Assembly: GCA_022865365.1 (NCBI GenBank)
Contig: JALHSW010000477.1
Location: forward strand, 1-7,154
Reading direction: 5' to 3'
Origin: Acidimicrobiia bacterium
GTDB lineage: Bacteria; Actinomycetota; Acidimicrobiia; IMCC26256; PALSA-555
DNA: 7,154 nucleotides
Notes under the pieces: model-generated
The model's database searches: none
Seen by the model: the letters and a program-made list of their open reading frames with translations, nothing else
Told to the model about the DNA's origin: nothing
Part shown: in pieces, positions 6,330 to 7,154 of the stretch
Numbering within the stretch: the first letter of the stretch is position 1
Layout of the letters: each line of letters opens with the position of its first letter
Program-made: the position numbers and the translations under genes

Positions 6330-6353
6330 GGTGCGAGGGTACCTGCGGACGCT
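6315..6353. promoter_or_regulatory. 9-bp inverted repeat bracketing the hemQ start region
   Basis: AGCGTCCGC (6315-6323) and GCGGACGCT (6345-6353) are perfect inverted arms 21 bases apart. They enclose the -10 hexamer and the start codon. If transcription starts at the ATG, the upstream arm is not in the RNA, so it would act as a DNA site such as a repressor operator. A second small dyad, TGCGG/CCGCA (6344-6348 and 6355-6359), overlaps the upstream arm. Confidence 0.45.
6336..6341 (-). promoter_or_regulatory. -10 box of hemQ, leaderless transcript
   Basis: The minus strand reads TACCCT, then CGCACC, then ATG. Six bases between a TAnnnT hexamer and the start codon place the transcription start on or one base from the A of ATG, the layout of leaderless actinobacterial genes. 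No Shine-Dalgarno sequence is present, which agrees. No good -35 is visible. Confidence 0.6.
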
Positions 6354-6384
6354 GCCGCACGAGCGCTCGGGTCGCGGCGTCGCC

Positions 6385-6828
6385 TCAGTCGGGTCGGGCG
6401 AGCGCGGTGGCCTCCACTGCTTCGACCGTCGCGAGGTGGAACGGGAAGTGGCGCGCCATCACCGCGCGGATCTGGGCATCGGCTTCCCACCCTTCCCCCT
6501 CGACGAGGAAGCGGAAGAACCGACGCATGAACGCACCCTCGACGTAGGCCCGTTGGATGCGCGGCGGCTCGGGCGCAACGATCTCGAGCATGATCGGGGG
6601 GCAGACGCGGACGACCTCCTGCGCGGCATCGGCGAGGACCGGGTCGCGGAAATCGGACTCGAAGTCGTCGAACCAGCCGCAGCTGAGATCGTCGGCGACA
6701 CGCGGATCTTCGCGGGCCGCGCCAAGGTACGGCTCGCGGTCGAGGAACTGCACTTGCGCGGCGGGGAGCACGGGCCGGTAGTCGGCCCACTTCGCCAAGA
6801 CCAGCGCGCGCACGGTCGCCTCGTGCAT
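6385..6828 (-). CDS. Protein of unknown function, 147 aa
   Basis: I do not recognise this protein. It is acidic and soluble with no signal peptide or membrane span. It is rich in aromatic residues: DLSCGWFDDFESDFRDP at 47-63 and an FMRRFFRFLVEGEGW stretch at 100-114. A CPPIMLEIVAPEPPRIQRAYVEGAF segment at 76-100 looks like a strand followed by a helix. Only two cysteines (C50, C76) are present. Codons in this frame are strongly G/C-ending with sensible hydrophobic spacing, while overlapping frames give Arg-rich junk, so I take it as a real gene. ATG 6828 has no ribosome site, but a TATGGT hexamer lies 8 bases upstream, suggesting a leader of only 1-2 bases. It lies between groL and hemQ on the same strand; neither neighbour gives a firm hint of function. 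Confidence 0.75.
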   Translation of the reverse strand: MHEATVRALVLAKWADYRPVLPAAQVQFLDREPYLGAAREDPRVADDLSCGWFDDFESDFRDPVLADAAQEVVRVCPPIMLEIVAPEPPRIQRAYVEGAFMRRFFRFLVEGEGWEADAQIRAVMARHFPFHLATVEAVEATALARPD

Positions 6829-6836
6829 GGACCGCG

Positions 6837-6842
6837 ACCATA
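6837..6842 (-). promoter_or_regulatory. Candidate -10 of the 147-aa gene
   Basis: TATGGT on the minus strand, a TAnnnT hexamer, lies 8 bases before ATG 6828, which again implies an almost leaderless mRNA. It comes right after the groL hairpin, consistent with a new transcription unit starting here. No -35 is recognised. Confidence 0.4.
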
Positions 6843-6849
6843 CGCGAGC

Positions 6850-6874
6850 GGGGCGCCCCCGTTGGGGACGCCCC
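6850..6874 (-). terminator. GC-rich hairpin after groL
   Basis: Arms 6850-6860 and 6864-6874 form an 11-pair stem with a 3-base loop. On the minus strand the one imperfect position is a G-U wobble, while on plus it is an A-C mismatch, so the structure suits a minus-strand RNA. It starts 31 bases after the groL stop. There is no U-tract, so it would be a tract-less, actinobacterial type terminator or a 3'-end stabiliser. Confidence 0.6.
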
Positions 6875-6905
6875 GAACTCGAGGACTTGATGCGGTGGAG
6901 CAGGA

Positions 6906-7154
6906 CTAGAAGTCCATGCCTCCCATGCCGCCCATGTCGCCACCGGGCATCCCACCGGGCATGCCGGCCGCGGCAGGGGGCTCCGGCTTGTCCGCGACGA
7001 CGGCCTCGGTGGTGAGGAACAGCGCCGCAATCGACGCTGCGTTCTGGAGCGCCGAGCGGGTCACCTTGGCTGCGTCGATGACGCCGGCCTTGATGAGGTC
7101 CTCGTACTCCTCGGTCGCCGCGTTGAGGCCATTGGAACCCTTGAGGCCACGGAC
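6906..7154 (-). CDS. groL: Chaperonin GroEL, C-terminal part (cut by window edge)
   Basis: The last 82 residues of the 60-kDa chaperonin, which forms the tetradecameric ATP-driven folding chamber with GroES in the cytoplasm. The visible part includes the equatorial-domain segment EEYEDLIKAGVIDAAKVTRS and then the helix ALQNAASIAALFLTTEAVV, both typical of GroEL. The tail after PEPPAAAG is Gly/Met-rich and ends GGMGGMDF, the classic GGM tail rather than the His-rich tail of the accessory actinobacterial GroEL1. This suggests the main housekeeping copy. The rest of the gene lies past the right edge. The hairpin 31 bases downstream probably ends the transcript. Confidence 0.97.
   Translation of the reverse strand, partial: VRGLKGSNGLNAATEEYEDLIKAGVIDAAKVTRSALQNAASIAALFLTTEAVVADKPEPPAAAGMPGGMPGGDMGGMGGMDF

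Noticed and set aside
6328..6909. Plus-strand open frame of 193 codons
   Set aside because: It covers the groL hairpin and the antisense of the 147-aa gene, and its product is charged low-complexity. The minus frame has better amino-acid balance, although neither is a known family.

Overview
The window is high-GC DNA with dense, mostly minus-strand genes. Several genes start very close to a TAnnnT -10-like hexamer. HemQ has the coproheme decarboxylase form typical of monoderm bacteria, groL ends in a GGM-rich tail, and amtB is followed by a PII gene. Together these point to an actinobacterium, most like the Acidimicrobiia (Ilumatobacter-type). That placement is inferred from protein style and is not a database result.

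Layout, left to right. Positions 1-190 hold the 5' part of a PII gene (glnB/glnK, minus). It lies directly downstream of the ammonium channel gene amtB (238-1491, minus), so the two form a nitrogen-uptake and sensing pair. Next, also on minus, is a large soluble PAS-PAS-GAF-GGDEF-EAL protein (1603-4272) whose cyclic-di-GMP synthesis and hydrolysis motifs both look intact. Upstream of it is a 174-aa conserved-looking protein of unknown function (4334-4858, minus). The only plus-strand gene, a DUF4262-type protein (4907-5452), is divergent from that and convergent with hemQ (5502-6329, minus). Then come a 147-aa unknown protein (6385-6828, minus) and the 3' end of groL (6906-7154, minus) with a GC-rich hairpin after it.

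How they work together: AmtB and PII are an established functional pair, in which PII binds and blocks the channel when nitrogen is plentiful. HemQ performs the last step of coproporphyrin-dependent heme synthesis. The c-di-GMP enzyme probably reads a small-molecule, redox or light cue through its PAS and GAF domains. I see no sequence link that joins these into one system. Gene spacing and the candidate promoters suggest mostly separate transcription units, apart from amtB-glnB.

I found no RNA gene, insertion sequence, CRISPR array or phage material. The non-coding signals most worth attention are a 9-bp inverted repeat that brackets the apparently leaderless hemQ promoter, a palindrome touching the candidate promoter of the GGDEF-EAL gene, a strand-specific hairpin after groL, and two short direct duplications at gene ends. 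No gap exceeds about 110 bases. I do not see an undescribed multi-gene system here.
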